The notes under the pieces were generated by a model. The model was not told the origin of the DNA, did not search any database, and saw only the letters and a list, made by a program, of their open reading frames with translations. Source: Anaerolineae bacterium (GTDB lineage: Bacteria; Chloroflexota; Anaerolineae; Promineifilales; Promineifilaceae). Taken from it: a stretch of DNA of 64,000 nt. Positions 1-7,875 of the stretch are shown in pieces. The DNA is taken from positions 117,316 to 181,315 of the forward strand of contig JADLAX010000082.1 in the NCBI GenBank assembly GCA_020848035.1, in the 5' to 3' direction. The position numbers and the translations under genes were made by a program. Each line of letters starts with the position of its first letter. The stretch's first letter is position 1.

Positions 1-2739
1 TTGATGCAGGTAATTGCCCGGCAAACGGCCGTAACCATCACCCGGGCCCAGCTGTTCCAGGCCGAAGCCCGCCGCCGTCGCGAAGCTGAAATTCTGCTAG
101 ATATCTCTGAATTTGTCTCCAGCAGCCTGGATCGGGACGAAATCTTAACCCGCGTCATGGAGATTCTGCGGGTCTATTTAAACGATGTTCATAACTGCTC
201 CATTTCTCTCATTGCCGGCGATGGCCAACATCTAGAAACTATTACATCCTGGTGGGCCGAAGCAGAATTTGCCTTCAATCCGCCAGGGGGCCGTGTGGCA
301 ATTACGGATACGTTTACCAGCCAGCTGGCTATTCAAGAAGGTGAAGCAGTTATCATTTCTGATCTGAACGAGATACCCTTTGCCAATGAGTACACGCTCA
401 AGATGATGAAACAAGGCTTGCGCAGCATCTTATGTGTGCCTCTCAAAGTTCAAGGCGAAGTTGTCGGCGTGATGCATGTCAATAACTGGCATATCCCGCG
501 CCGTTTTTCCGCTGATGAGGTGGCTCTGCTGCAAGGGGTGGCCAATCAGGCCGCGATTGCTATTGTCAATGCCCGGCTCTTTGCCAACGAACGGCGCCAG
601 CTGCATCTGTCGCGTACGCTGCAAAAAGTGGGGGCTTTGCTCACCACCAGCTTGCAGTTAGACCAGGTTTACGAGCAAATTTTCGATCTGTTGGGTCAGG
701 TTGTGGTGTTTGATTCGGCCTCCCTCTTTTTGCTAGATAAAGCCGGTGAAGAGTTTTTTATGGTGGCAGGGCGCGGTTTTGAGCAGCAGCTTTTTGATAC
801 CCGGCCGCTGCGTCTGAGCAGCCATTCGATTTACCGCAAGTTTGAGGAGGGCACACCCTGGTCGGTGATCAAAGATGTTAACGGGCATCCTCACTGGATT
901 GAAAGAGAGGGCCTGGAACGGATTCGGGCCTGGATTGGGGCGCTGCTGCTGGTTAAGGGGGAACAAATCGGTCTGCTGTGTCTGGACAGTGCCGAAACCG
1001 GGCGTTACTCTGATGAAGATGGCCAGACCGTAGCGGCATTTGCCAACCAGGCGGCCGTCGCCATTGAAAATGCCCGCCTCTATGACGAAACGGTGCGGCA
1101 GGCCAAAGAGCTGGCCATTTTAAACCAGATTTCGCAGGAAACGGCCGTTTCCCTGGATATTGATGTTTTTCTTGAAAATATAACCACCCTCGTTGCTGCT
1201 GAACTCTACCCATCGCTTTTTGGCTTTTTTCTGGTGGATGAAGAAACCCACGAACTGCGCGCCCACAACTTCTTTGCCGGTGTGTCTGAAAGCGCAAAAG
1301 AGATAGCGATCCCCCTCGAAAAAAGCATCATTGGGCATGTGGTTTTAAGTGGCCAGCCTTACTATGCCCCCGATATTGCCAAAGATCCTTACTACTACCC
1401 TTCCGGTTTGCCAACGGGTTCAGAAATTGCCGTGCCTATCAAGGTGAATTATGAGGTCATTGGCGTCATCAATGTGGAAAGCCCGGAACGCGACGCCTTT
1501 GCCGAGCGTGACCTTGACTTTCTGACAACCCTGGCTGGTAATATTTCGGCCGTTTTGGAACGCGCCCGGCTGTATGAAACGCTTAAGGTGCAGGCCGCCA
1601 GCCTGGCAAAACAGGTGGCAGAGCGCACCAACGAGCTGAAACTGGAGCGTGATAAGCTGTTTGCTATCCTGGAGAGTGCCGGTGAAGCGATCATCCTGAC
1701 CGACACGCAGGCACATATCCTCTATGCCAACCCGGCCATGGAGCGACAGTCGGGCTATTCGCGCCATGAGCTGCAGCTGCAAAACCCCCGCCTGTTGGGC
1801 AGTAAGTTGGTGCCTAAGACGGTGTTTACCGACATGTGGCAAAAGCTGGACAGCCGCCAGCGCTGGACGGGCGAATTGATCAATCGGCACAAAGCCGGGC
1901 ACACTTACGACGTAGCGGTGGCGGTGACTCCCATTATGGGGGCCAATGGAGAAGTTACCGGGTTTGTCAGCGTGCAGTCAGACATCACCCGGCTAAAGGA
2001 GCTGGAGCGGCTGAAAACTGAGTTTATTGCCAACGTGTCGCACCAGCTGCGCACGCCGCTGACCAATATCAAAACGTACGTCTCCTTGTTAAGCAAAGGT
2101 AAGCCAGAGAAGTTTCCCCGCTATTTTTCCGTGCTGCATCATGAAATTGATCGCTTGGCGCGCCTGATTCAAGATTTATTGGATATTTCCCGTTTGGATG
2201 CTGAAGGTGCGCCGAATCCCAATGCCGCCACCAATCTGGTGGCGTTCTGGGAGCCGTTCTGGCTTCCAGTTTTTGAGCGAGCCGAGCGTGAAGAGCGCCA
2301 GCTGCACGTCACCCTGGCCGACGATGTGGCAGCCAGCCGTCCGTCGGTTTATATGGCCAGTTACCAGCTGGAAAAGCTGTTAACCCGGCTGATGGATAAT
2401 GCGCTCACGCACACCAACGTCGGCGGAGTCATTCGCGTCGACGTGGCCTGGGCCACGGGAGCCGAATCTGCCCTGGAGCTGCGGGTGGGTGATGATGGGC
2501 CGGGCATTCCAGAGGCGGAACGGCCGTTTCTCTTCGACCGCTTTTACCGTGGTGCACGAGCCATTGAATCGGGCCTGCCCGGCAATGGCCTGGGCCTGGC
2601 CGTGGTGAAAGAGCTGCTGGCACAGTACGGCGGTTCAATTGCCGTAGAAAGTGAGCCGGGCGTAGGCAGCTGTTTTGTGGTGCAGCTGCCGTTGGCAAAG
2701 CAGCCAGCAAACCCAAGTGAGTCAACCCATGCCGGTTAG
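1..2739 (+). CDS. Multi-GAF/PAS sensor histidine kinase (5' end outside window)
   Basis: Soluble sensor kinase, cut by the left edge of the window. The first ~20 residues resemble the last helix of a GAF domain (RQTAVTITRAQLF), so the true start lies upstream. Three further GAF domains follow at about residues 35-195, 205-362 and 370-525, each ending in an 'NQAA(I/V)AI.NARL'-type helix. A PAS domain lies at about 545-665 (TDTQAHILYANPAMERQSGY). HisKA carries the phospho-acceptor histidine in NVSHQLRTPLTNI, and the HATPase_c domain has an N box (MDNALTH) and G boxes (GDDGPGIPEAE, GNGLGLAVVKELL). There is no membrane segment or receiver domain in the visible part, so it probably phosphorylates a separate regulator encoded elsewhere. 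The ligands of the GAF domains cannot be read from sequence. Its last 11 bases overlap the next gene. Confidence 0.93.
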   Translation: MMQVIARQTAVTITRAQLFQAEARRRREAEILLDISEFVSSSLDRDEILTRVMEILRVYLNDVHNCSISLIAGDGQHLETITSWWAEAEFAFNPPGGRVAITDTFTSQLAIQEGEAVIISDLNEIPFANEYTLKMMKQGLRSILCVPLKVQGEVVGVMHVNNWHIPRRFSADEVALLQGVANQAAIAIVNARLFANERRQLHLSRTLQKVGALLTTSLQLDQVYEQIFDLLGQVVVFDSASLFLLDKAGEEFFMVAGRGFEQQLFDTRPLRLSSHSIYRKFEEGTPWSVIKDVNGHPHWIEREGLERIRAWIGALLLVKGEQIGLLCLDSAETGRYSDEDGQTVAAFANQAAVAIENARLYDETVRQAKELAILNQISQETAVSLDIDVFLENITTLVAAELYPSLFGFFLVDEETHELRAHNFFAGVSESAKEIAIPLEKSIIGHVVLSGQPYYAPDIAKDPYYYPSGLPTGSEIAVPIKVNYEVIGVINVESPERDAFAERDLDFLTTLAGNISAVLERARLYETLKVQAASLAKQVAERTNELKLERDKLFAILESAGEAIILTDTQAHILYANPAMERQSGYSRHELQLQNPRLLGSKLVPKTVFTDMWQKLDSRQRWTGELINRHKAGHTYDVAVAVTPIMGANGEVTGFVSVQSDITRLKELERLKTEFIANVSHQLRTPLTNIKTYVSLLSKGKPEKFPRYFSVLHHEIDRLARLIQDLLDISRLDAEGAPNPNAATNLVAFWEPFWLPVFERAEREERQLHVTLADDVAASRPSVYMASYQLEKLLTRLMDNALTHTNVGGVIRVDVAWATGAESALELRVGDDGPGIPEAERPFLFDRFYRGARAIESGLPGNGLGLAVVKELLAQYGGSIAVESEPGVGSCFVVQLPLAKQPANPSESTHAG

Positions 2740-3343
2740 ATTAACGGCTGACTTTTATGCCCGCTCGGCCCGCACGGTAGCCCAGGCACTGCTGGGCCAA
2801 ACGTTGGTGCGCCAGCTGAACGGCCGTCGCCTCAGCGGCATCATCGTGGAAACCGAGGCGTACTGCGATGGTGATACCCCGGACCTGGCCTGCCACGGCG
2901 AAAGAGTCAACCATGCTCGGCCCACGCCACGAACGGCCGTTATGTTTGGTCCGGCGGGTAGGGCCTACGTCTATTTTACCTACGGCATTCATTGGATGTT
3001 TAACGTGGTCACCGGGCAAACCGGCCAGCCAAATGCTGTGTTGGTGCGGGCGCTGGAACCAGTGGAAGGCATTGACCAGATGATGGCGCGGCGTGGGGAA
3101 CGGCCGTTAACCCAGCTCACCAACGGCCCGGCTAAACTGGCCCAGGCCCTGACCATTGACCATTCTTTGAATGGGGCAAACCTTTACGCGCCAGACGGGG
3201 TTATATGGATCGAAGAGGCGCCCGCTGTCGCCCCCAGCCAGATTGCTGTCGGTCCCCGGATTGGCATGGGCAAAACGCCAGAACCCTGGTATTCCATGCC
3301 CTGGCGCTATTGGCTGGCTGGCAATGCATTTGTCTCCAAATAG
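2729..3343 (+). CDS. 3-methyladenine DNA glycosylase (AAG/MPG family)
   Basis: Base-excision repair enzyme that removes alkylated purines such as 3-methyladenine by cleaving the N-glycosidic bond. The 204 residues match the usual length of the bacterial AAG family. The catalytic glutamate lies in VETEAY near residue 45, followed by a family-typical block (TPRTAVMFGPAGRAYVYFTY) and a C-terminal segment GPRIGMGKTPEPW. I start at ATG 2729 because the reading frame upstream of it only overlaps the kinase and has no family similarity. That start gives an 11-base overlap with the kinase stop, suggesting translational coupling. Two copies of the ACGGCCGT palindrome lie early in the gene. Confidence 0.9.
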   Translation: MPVRLTADFYARSARTVAQALLGQTLVRQLNGRRLSGIIVETEAYCDGDTPDLACHGERVNHARPTPRTAVMFGPAGRAYVYFTYGIHWMFNVVTGQTGQPNAVLVRALEPVEGIDQMMARRGERPLTQLTNGPAKLAQALTIDHSLNGANLYAPDGVIWIEEAPAVAPSQIAVGPRIGMGKTPEPWYSMPWRYWLAGNAFVSK

Positions 3344-3362
3344 CGGGCAGTACCAGAAAACC

Positions 3363-3394
3363 CCGCGATCGTCGCGATCCTGCGACCATCGCGG
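3363..3394. repeat. Hairpin between the glycosylase gene and fabI
   Basis: Arms 3363-3375 (CCGCGATCGTCGC) and 3382-3394 (GCGACCATCGCGG) pair with a single mismatch around a 6-nt loop. There is no T-run after it, so it is either a weak terminator-like structure or a copy of a dispersed palindromic repeat. Confidence 0.5.
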
Positions 3395-3418
3395 CCAAAC
3401 AATTGAGCAGGAGAGGCT

Positions 3419-4210
3419 ATGAAGTTACTTGAAGGAAAAAAAGCACTGATTTTTGGCATTGCCAACAAAAACTCAATTGCCTGGGGCATTGCCCAGGCGT
3501 TACATGCCCACGGCGCGGAGCTCGGCTTTAGCTACGGCTTTGAGCAGCTGGAGAAGCGGGTACGGCCGTTGGCCGAGGAGCTGGGCGTGCAGTTTGTTGA
3601 GGAATGTAACATTGATGATGATGACCAGATTACGGCCGTTTTCCAAAAAGCGGCCGATCACTTTGGCCACATCGACATCCTGGTGCATTCCATTGCCCAT
3701 GCCAAGCGCGAAGATTTAAGCGGCACCTTTGTGGATACCAGCCGCGACGGCTTTCACCTGGCGATGGGCGTCAGCGTCTACAGCCTGGTGGCGCTCACTC
3801 GCGCCGCTGTGCCGCTGATGACTAACGGCGGCAGCATCATCAGCATGACGTACTACGGCGCGGAAAAAGCGGTGCCGCACTACAATGTCATGGGCGTGGC
3901 CAAGGCGGCCCTGGAAGCCAGCACCCGCTATCTGGCGGCCGATTTAGGACCGCAAAACATCCGCGTGAATGCCATTTCCGCCGGGCCGATTAAAACACTC
4001 TCGGCTGCCGGTATTGCCGGGTTCCGCAAGATGCTCAAATACACCGAGGAGCGGGCCCCGCTGCGGCGCAACGTGACCCAGGATGAAGTGGGTCAGACCG
4101 CCCTGTGGTTGTGCAGCGACCTCAGCAGCGGTGTCACCGGCGAGGTGATTTACGTGGACGCGGGTTACAACATTTTGGGTATGCCCGAACCCCCCGAAAC
4201 GTGGCTTTGA
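3419..4210 (+). CDS. fabI: Enoyl-[acyl-carrier-protein] reductase, FabI type
   Basis: Catalyses the last step of each fatty-acid elongation cycle, NAD(P)H-dependent reduction of the trans-2-enoyl-ACP double bond, in the cytoplasm. At 263 residues it has normal FabI length. The divergent SDR nucleotide-binding turn is GIANKNSIAWGIAQAL near residue 13, and the FabI-type catalytic pair is the Tyr and Lys of YYGAEKAVPHYNVMGVAK (Tyr-x6-Lys). The tail AGYNILGMPEPPETW is typical of the family. The start ATG 3419 follows an AGGAGAGG ribosome-binding site at the correct distance. The gene ends at 4210, immediately before two closely spaced palindromes that straddle the metK promoter. Confidence 0.96.
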   Translation: MKLLEGKKALIFGIANKNSIAWGIAQALHAHGAELGFSYGFEQLEKRVRPLAEELGVQFVEECNIDDDDQITAVFQKAADHFGHIDILVHSIAHAKREDLSGTFVDTSRDGFHLAMGVSVYSLVALTRAAVPLMTNGGSIISMTYYGAEKAVPHYNVMGVAKAALEASTRYLAADLGPQNIRVNAISAGPIKTLSAAGIAGFRKMLKYTEERAPLRRNVTQDEVGQTALWLCSDLSSGVTGEVIYVDAGYNILGMPEPPETWL

Positions 4211-4211
4211 A

Positions 4212-4245
4212 AACGGCCGTTCCATCTTGACATGAACGGCCGTTC
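4212..4245. promoter_or_regulatory. Pair of AACGGCCGTT palindromes straddling the metK -35 box
   Basis: Two palindromes, AACGGCCGTTC at 4212-4222 and GAACGGCCGTTC at 4234-4245, sit about 22 bp apart centre to centre with the -35 hexamer between them. They may act as an operator-like pair, or as a hairpin ending fabI transcription since the two arms also pair with each other. The sequence alone does not decide. Confidence 0.45.
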
Positions 4246-4254
4246 CGTTATACT
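4227..4254 (+). promoter_or_regulatory. Sigma-70-type promoter of metK
   Basis: TTGACA at 4227-4232 and TATACT at 4249-4254 with a 16-bp spacer: a full-consensus -35 and a 5/6 -10. The spacer itself contains a complete GAACGGCCGTTC palindrome. Transcription would start near 4262, about 33 nt before the riboswitch. Confidence 0.82.
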
Positions 4255-4294
4255 TAAATCACTTGTGCCCCTGTGGCGCATGTACAATTCACAA

Positions 4295-4392
4295 TCTTAT
4301 CAGGAGCAGCAGAGGGATCGGCCCGGTGAAGCTGCAGCAACCCCCACAAGTGGGAAGGTGCTAAATCCGTCAGCAGAAGCTGAGAGATAAGA
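4295..4392 (+). ncRNA. SAM-I (S-box) riboswitch
   Basis: S-adenosylmethionine-sensing leader upstream of metK. P1 pairs TCTTAT (4295-4300) with ATAAGA (4387-4392). Conserved S-box blocks follow in order: AGAGGGATCGGCCCGGTGAA, GCAGCAACC, AAGGTGCTAAATCC and GAGAGATAAGA. The 3' side of P1 (AAGAGG, 4389-4394) is also the exact complement of CCTCTT at 4413-4418 in the following terminator. Without SAM an antiterminator can form, and with SAM P1 forms and frees the terminator, which is the classic transcriptional OFF switch. The downstream gene makes SAM, so this is product feedback. Confidence 0.95.
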
Positions 4393-4411
4393 GGTAGATG
4401 CAGAATTGCGG

Positions 4412-4441
4412 GCCTCTTGCTTGTCAAGAGGCTTTTTTTTT
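4412..4441 (+). terminator. Riboswitch expression-platform terminator
   Basis: Perfect 8-bp stem GCCTCTTG (4412-4419) with CAAGAGGC (4425-4432), a 5-nt loop and nine T residues (4433-4441). Its 5' arm competes with P1 of the SAM-I riboswitch for pairing. Confidence 0.95.
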
Positions 4442-4555
4442 GCCAGATCAGGTTGTGAATCGTCCATTGGAAAAAATCTTGTATTTGTATCAATAAGGCA
4501 AATTGCAGTTCCAATACTCTTCTGCGGTTTGCAACTTACCATGGAGGTAAAGTAG

Positions 4556-5782
4556 ATGACAACATTCATGAAAGCCCCAAGCCTCTTGTTCACTTCGGAA
4601 TCCGTAACTGAAGGACATCCCGACAAGATGTGCGATCAAATCAGCGATGCAGTTTTAGATGCACTGCTGGCTCAGGACCCCACTGCCCGCGTGGCTTGCG
4701 AAACGGCCGTAAAAACCGGTTTTGTGCTGCTGTTGGGCGAAATTACCACCAACGCCTTTGTTGACTTTGACAAGCTGGTGCGCCAGGTTGTTGTTGACAT
4801 TGGTTTCGACAGCAGCGAGAAAGGGTTTGATGGCAATACCTGCGGCGTGCAGTCCGCCATTGCCAGCCAGAGCCCGGACATTGCCCAGGGGGTGGACCGC
4901 GCCCTGGAATACCGCAGCAACGGCAGCGAAGACGCCGAAATTGAAGCGCTGGGCGCTGGCGACCAGGGCATGATGTTCGGTTTTGCTTGCAATGAAACGG
5001 AAACGTTGATGCCCCTGCCCATTCATCTGGCCCATCTGCTCACCCGGCGGCTGAGCGAAGTGCGCCGCAACGGCACGCTGCCCTGGGTGCGCCCCGACGG
5101 TAAAGCCCAGGTGACGATTGAGTACAGCTACGGCAAGCCCAGCCGTGTGCACACCGTACTGATCAGCACTCAGCATGCCCCTGAAGTTAATAACGACGCC
5201 ATTCGTGCGGGCATTATTGAGCATGTCATTAATCCTGTGCTGCCTGCAGAACTGGTGGATGATGAGCTGCGCATCTTTGTCAACCCGACCGGGCGTTTTG
5301 TGGTGGGTGGCCCGATGGGGGATGCCGGTCTGACCGGCCGCAAGATCATCGTGGATACCTACGGCGGCATGGGGCGGCACGGTGGTGGCGCGTTCAGCGG
5401 CAAGGATTGCACCAAAGTAGACCGCAGCGCGGCTTATGCGGCGCGGTGGGTGGCCAAAAACCTGGTCGCCGCTGGGCTGGCCGAGCGCTGCGAGGTGCAG
5501 CTGGCCTACGCCATCGGTGTGGCTAGACCGCTAAGCATCAACATTGAAACCTTCGACACCAGCGATTACACCTCCGACCAACTGGTCGAGCTGGTGGAAG
5601 AAAACTTCGATCTGCGCCCGGGTGCCATTATTCGGGACCTGGACCTGCGTCGGCCGATTTACCGCAAAACGGCCGCTTACGGTCACTTTGGCCGCAATGA
5701 TATCGACGCCCCCTGGGAAAAGACCACCCGGGCTGAGCAGCTGCGCGAGGCGGCCAAGCGGTTTACGGCCGTTCCTGCCTGA
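4556..5782 (+). CDS. metK: S-adenosylmethionine synthetase
   Basis: Makes SAM from methionine and ATP in the cytoplasm, releasing phosphate and pyrophosphate. It has 408 residues, slightly longer than the usual 380-400. Signature blocks are SESVTEGHPDKMCDQISDA near the N-terminus (methionine/ATP site), GAGDQGMMFGFAC (the hexapeptide ATP motif) and GGGAFSGKDCTKVDRSAAY (the glycine-rich phosphate site). The start ATG 4556 has GGAGG at 4543-4547, eight bases upstream. An in-frame ATG four codons later is possible but less well placed. Expression is predicted to fall when SAM is abundant, through the riboswitch in its leader. Confidence 0.97.
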   Translation: MTTFMKAPSLLFTSESVTEGHPDKMCDQISDAVLDALLAQDPTARVACETAVKTGFVLLLGEITTNAFVDFDKLVRQVVVDIGFDSSEKGFDGNTCGVQSAIASQSPDIAQGVDRALEYRSNGSEDAEIEALGAGDQGMMFGFACNETETLMPLPIHLAHLLTRRLSEVRRNGTLPWVRPDGKAQVTIEYSYGKPSRVHTVLISTQHAPEVNNDAIRAGIIEHVINPVLPAELVDDELRIFVNPTGRFVVGGPMGDAGLTGRKIIVDTYGGMGRHGGGAFSGKDCTKVDRSAAYAARWVAKNLVAAGLAERCEVQLAYAIGVARPLSINIETFDTSDYTSDQLVELVEENFDLRPGAIIRDLDLRRPIYRKTAAYGHFGRNDIDAPWEKTTRAEQLREAAKRFTAVPA

Positions 5783-5801
5783 TCCCTAACTTGAAATTGA
5801 A

Positions 5802-5837
5802 GCGGTGGTGGCGGTCTACATAGGCCGCCGCCACCGC
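5802..5837 (+). terminator. Strong GC hairpin after metK
   Basis: A stem of about 14 bp, including two G-U pairs, joins 5802-5815 to 5824-5837. No T-run follows (the next bases are GCCAAAATTT), so termination is probable but not assured. Confidence 0.55.
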
Positions 5838-5849
5838 GCCAAAATTTGG

Positions 5850-5877
5850 TTGCGCAAATATTCACTTTCGCTATAAT
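5850..5877 (+). promoter_or_regulatory. Promoter of the rpsB-tsf operon
   Basis: TTGCGC at 5850-5855 and a consensus TATAAT at 5872-5877 with a 16-bp spacer. It is directed at rpsB and gives a leader of about 255 nt. Confidence 0.7.
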
Positions 5878-5883
5878 TCTGCG

Positions 5884-6138
5884 ACGCCCGCACCCTGTTG
5901 CGGGTAAACTTTAAAAGATTCCTAGTGAATCAGATTCCCAAAGAATCAATTACCAATCACACACACACCGGGACAGGCAAACTGTGCTTGCAGTCACTTG
6001 CCAATGCACCCCTGGGTTCCTACGGGCCGCGGCGGCTGGTGTAGGCCATGCAAGTTTTTGTCTGGATGAACGGTGTGGAGGCGTGCTCTGAAATTTAGCA
6101 GCAGGGCGCGACAAAACAAGTAAAGGAGAATATTCCCC
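5884..6138 (+). promoter_or_regulatory. Long structured leader of rpsB
   Basis: About 255 nt without a convincing reading frame lie between the predicted transcription start and rpsB. It contains two tandem small hairpins, each with GATTC/GAATC arms, at about 5920-5950. It then has a GC-rich stretch at about 6010-6050. Ribosomal protein S2 operons are often autoregulated through such leaders, so a regulatory role is plausible. I could not match it to a named leader family. Confidence 0.4.
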
Positions 6139-7023
6139 ATGGCCGTTGTTTCAATGAAAGCACTGCTGGAAACTGGCGTGCATTTCGGACACAGAACTCG
6201 TCGTTGGAATCCCAAGATGAAACCTTACATCTTTACGGAGCGAAACGGCATCCACATTATTGATTTGCAGCAAACGTTAGGCATGATTGAAGATGCCTAC
6301 AATGTAATTCGAGACACCGTTGCAGAAGGTGGTTCCGTATTGTTTGTGGGCACCAAGCGCCAGGCGCAAGACACTGTGGCGTCTGATGCGTCACGGGCAC
6401 GCCAGCCGTTTGTGAATGAACGCTGGTTGGGCGGCACTCTCACCAACTGGCAGACCATTCGCCAGCGTATTGAGTATCTCAAGCGCCTGGAAAAGCGCCG
6501 CAGTGACGGTGACTTTGATCTGCTGAAGAAGCGGGAACGTTTGCGGGTTGAGCACGAAATCGAAAAGCTGAACTTGCGTCTGGGTGGTATCCGCGAGATG
6601 AAGGGGCTGCCGAGTCTGCTGTTTATCGTTGATATCAACCATGAGGAAACGGCCGTTCGCGAAGCCAACATCCTCGGTATTCCCGTTATTGCCCTGGTAG
6701 ACACCAACTGCAATCCAGACCCCATCGACTACCTCATCCCCTCCAACGATGACGCCATTCGCGCCATTAAGTTGATTGTGGGCAAGATGGCCGATGCGGC
6801 GATTGAAGGCATGGCCCTGCGCCAGGAAAATATGGATGAAGAAGTCACCGACGTTGGCAGCTATGGTGCTAGCTTTGATGGCATGGAAGATGTGGATGAC
6901 GAAATGCTGTTGGGTGAATCCACGCTGGCCAAAATGCGCGAAGCGGCCGTTGACGACGATGAAGAAGAAATTGAAGAGTACGAAGAGTACGAAGAAGATT
7001 TTGAGGATGAGGACGAGGAATAA
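6139..7023 (+). CDS. rpsB: 30S ribosomal protein S2
   Basis: Component of the small ribosomal subunit. The opening block MKALLETGVHFGHRTRRWNP is the S2 N-terminal signature, and DINHEETAVREANILGIPV near residue 170 is the conserved C-terminal region. At 294 residues it is longer than the typical 230-260, because about 60 extra residues form a very acidic tail rich in Glu/Asp (EEIEEYEEYEEDFEDEDEE). The start has AAGGAG nine bases upstream. It is followed 42 bp later by tsf, and together they form the usual rpsB-tsf operon ending at an intrinsic terminator. Confidence 0.97.
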   Translation: MAVVSMKALLETGVHFGHRTRRWNPKMKPYIFTERNGIHIIDLQQTLGMIEDAYNVIRDTVAEGGSVLFVGTKRQAQDTVASDASRARQPFVNERWLGGTLTNWQTIRQRIEYLKRLEKRRSDGDFDLLKKRERLRVEHEIEKLNLRLGGIREMKGLPSLLFIVDINHEETAVREANILGIPVIALVDTNCNPDPIDYLIPSNDDAIRAIKLIVGKMADAAIEGMALRQENMDEEVTDVGSYGASFDGMEDVDDEMLLGESTLAKMREAAVDDDEEEIEEYEEYEEDFEDEDEE

Positions 7024-7065
7024 ACGGCCGTCGTTGCCGCTGAATTTAGGAGCACTGCAAAAATT

Positions 7066-7659
7066 ATGACTATTACGACCCAAATGGTAAAAGAACTGCG
7101 CGAAGCGACCGGCGCTGGTGTGTTGGAAGCCAAAAAAGCGCTGGAAGCTTCCGGTGGGAACTTTGACAAGGCGGTAGACAGCCTGCGCGAAAAAGGGGCC
7201 GCCCGTGCCGCTAAACGTTCTGGCCGCGAAGCCAGCGAAGGTGTGATTGAACTGTATGCCCATCCGGGTAACCGCGTGGGTGTGATGTTGGAGCTGAACT
7301 GCGAGACTGATTTTGTGGCGCGCAATTCCGAGTTCACCACCCTGGCCCACGACCTGGCGCTGCACATTGCGGCGATGAATCCGCAGTATATCACCACCGA
7401 TGAGGTGCCCGAAGAAGAGCTCAACCGGGAACTTGAAGTGCTGCGCAACCAGGCCCGTGCCGAAGGCAAGCCAGAACAGGTGATCGACAAAATTGTGGCA
7501 GGCCGCATGACAAAATTCTATGAAGAGTTTTGTTTGCTAGAGCAGCCGTTTGTCAAAGATGACAAGTTTAAGATCAAAGACATGATCACGGACGCCATTC
7601 GTAAGACGGGTGAAAACATCGTCGTTCGGCGATTTGCCCGCTACGCACTGGGTGAGTAA
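7066..7659 (+). CDS. tsf: Translation elongation factor Ts (short form)
   Basis: Guanine-nucleotide exchange factor that regenerates EF-Tu-GTP. The N-terminal UBA-like domain has the family signature LREATGAGVLEAKKALEASG. The core includes MLELNCETDFVARNSEF, which contacts EF-Tu (the TDFV motif). At 197 residues it belongs to the short EF-Ts type, with one core subdomain instead of the two found in the ~280-residue E. coli form. The start ATG 7066 has AGGAGC upstream. It is the second gene of the rpsB operon. Confidence 0.96.
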   Translation: MTITTQMVKELREATGAGVLEAKKALEASGGNFDKAVDSLREKGAARAAKRSGREASEGVIELYAHPGNRVGVMLELNCETDFVARNSEFTTLAHDLALHIAAMNPQYITTDEVPEEELNRELEVLRNQARAEGKPEQVIDKIVAGRMTKFYEEFCLLEQPFVKDDKFKIKDMITDAIRKTGENIVVRRFARYALGE

Positions 7660-7686
7660 GCGGAAAAACAAAGCTGTATAATTTAA

Positions 7687-7715
7687 CAAGGCGCTCACAT
7701 GAGCGCCTTGTTTTT
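7687..7715 (+). terminator. Intrinsic terminator of rpsB-tsf
   Basis: Perfect 10-bp stem CAAGGCGCTC (7687-7696) with GAGCGCCTTG (7701-7710), a 4-nt loop ACAT and five T residues. Confidence 0.95.
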
Positions 7716-7875
7716 ACATCGATGGAATGCTCGGGTTGAGGCCCACTTCGGTCTATGTTGAGGTTTCTGCTGCTGGGTAGAAATCTTTTTCCCACTCAAG
7801 AAGGGTAGCCGCACGTAATTGCGCTAAAACAGACGCGTTTGAGCCAAAAATCCACAAAAAATGGAGTCATGCACT

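Noticed and set aside
4254..4514. Minus-strand frame over the metK leader
   Set aside because: The region is explained by the SAM-I riboswitch and its terminator.
6391..7365. 324-residue frame antisense to rpsB and tsf
   Set aside because: It spans two essential genes on the opposite strand and their intergenic region, with no recognisable domain.
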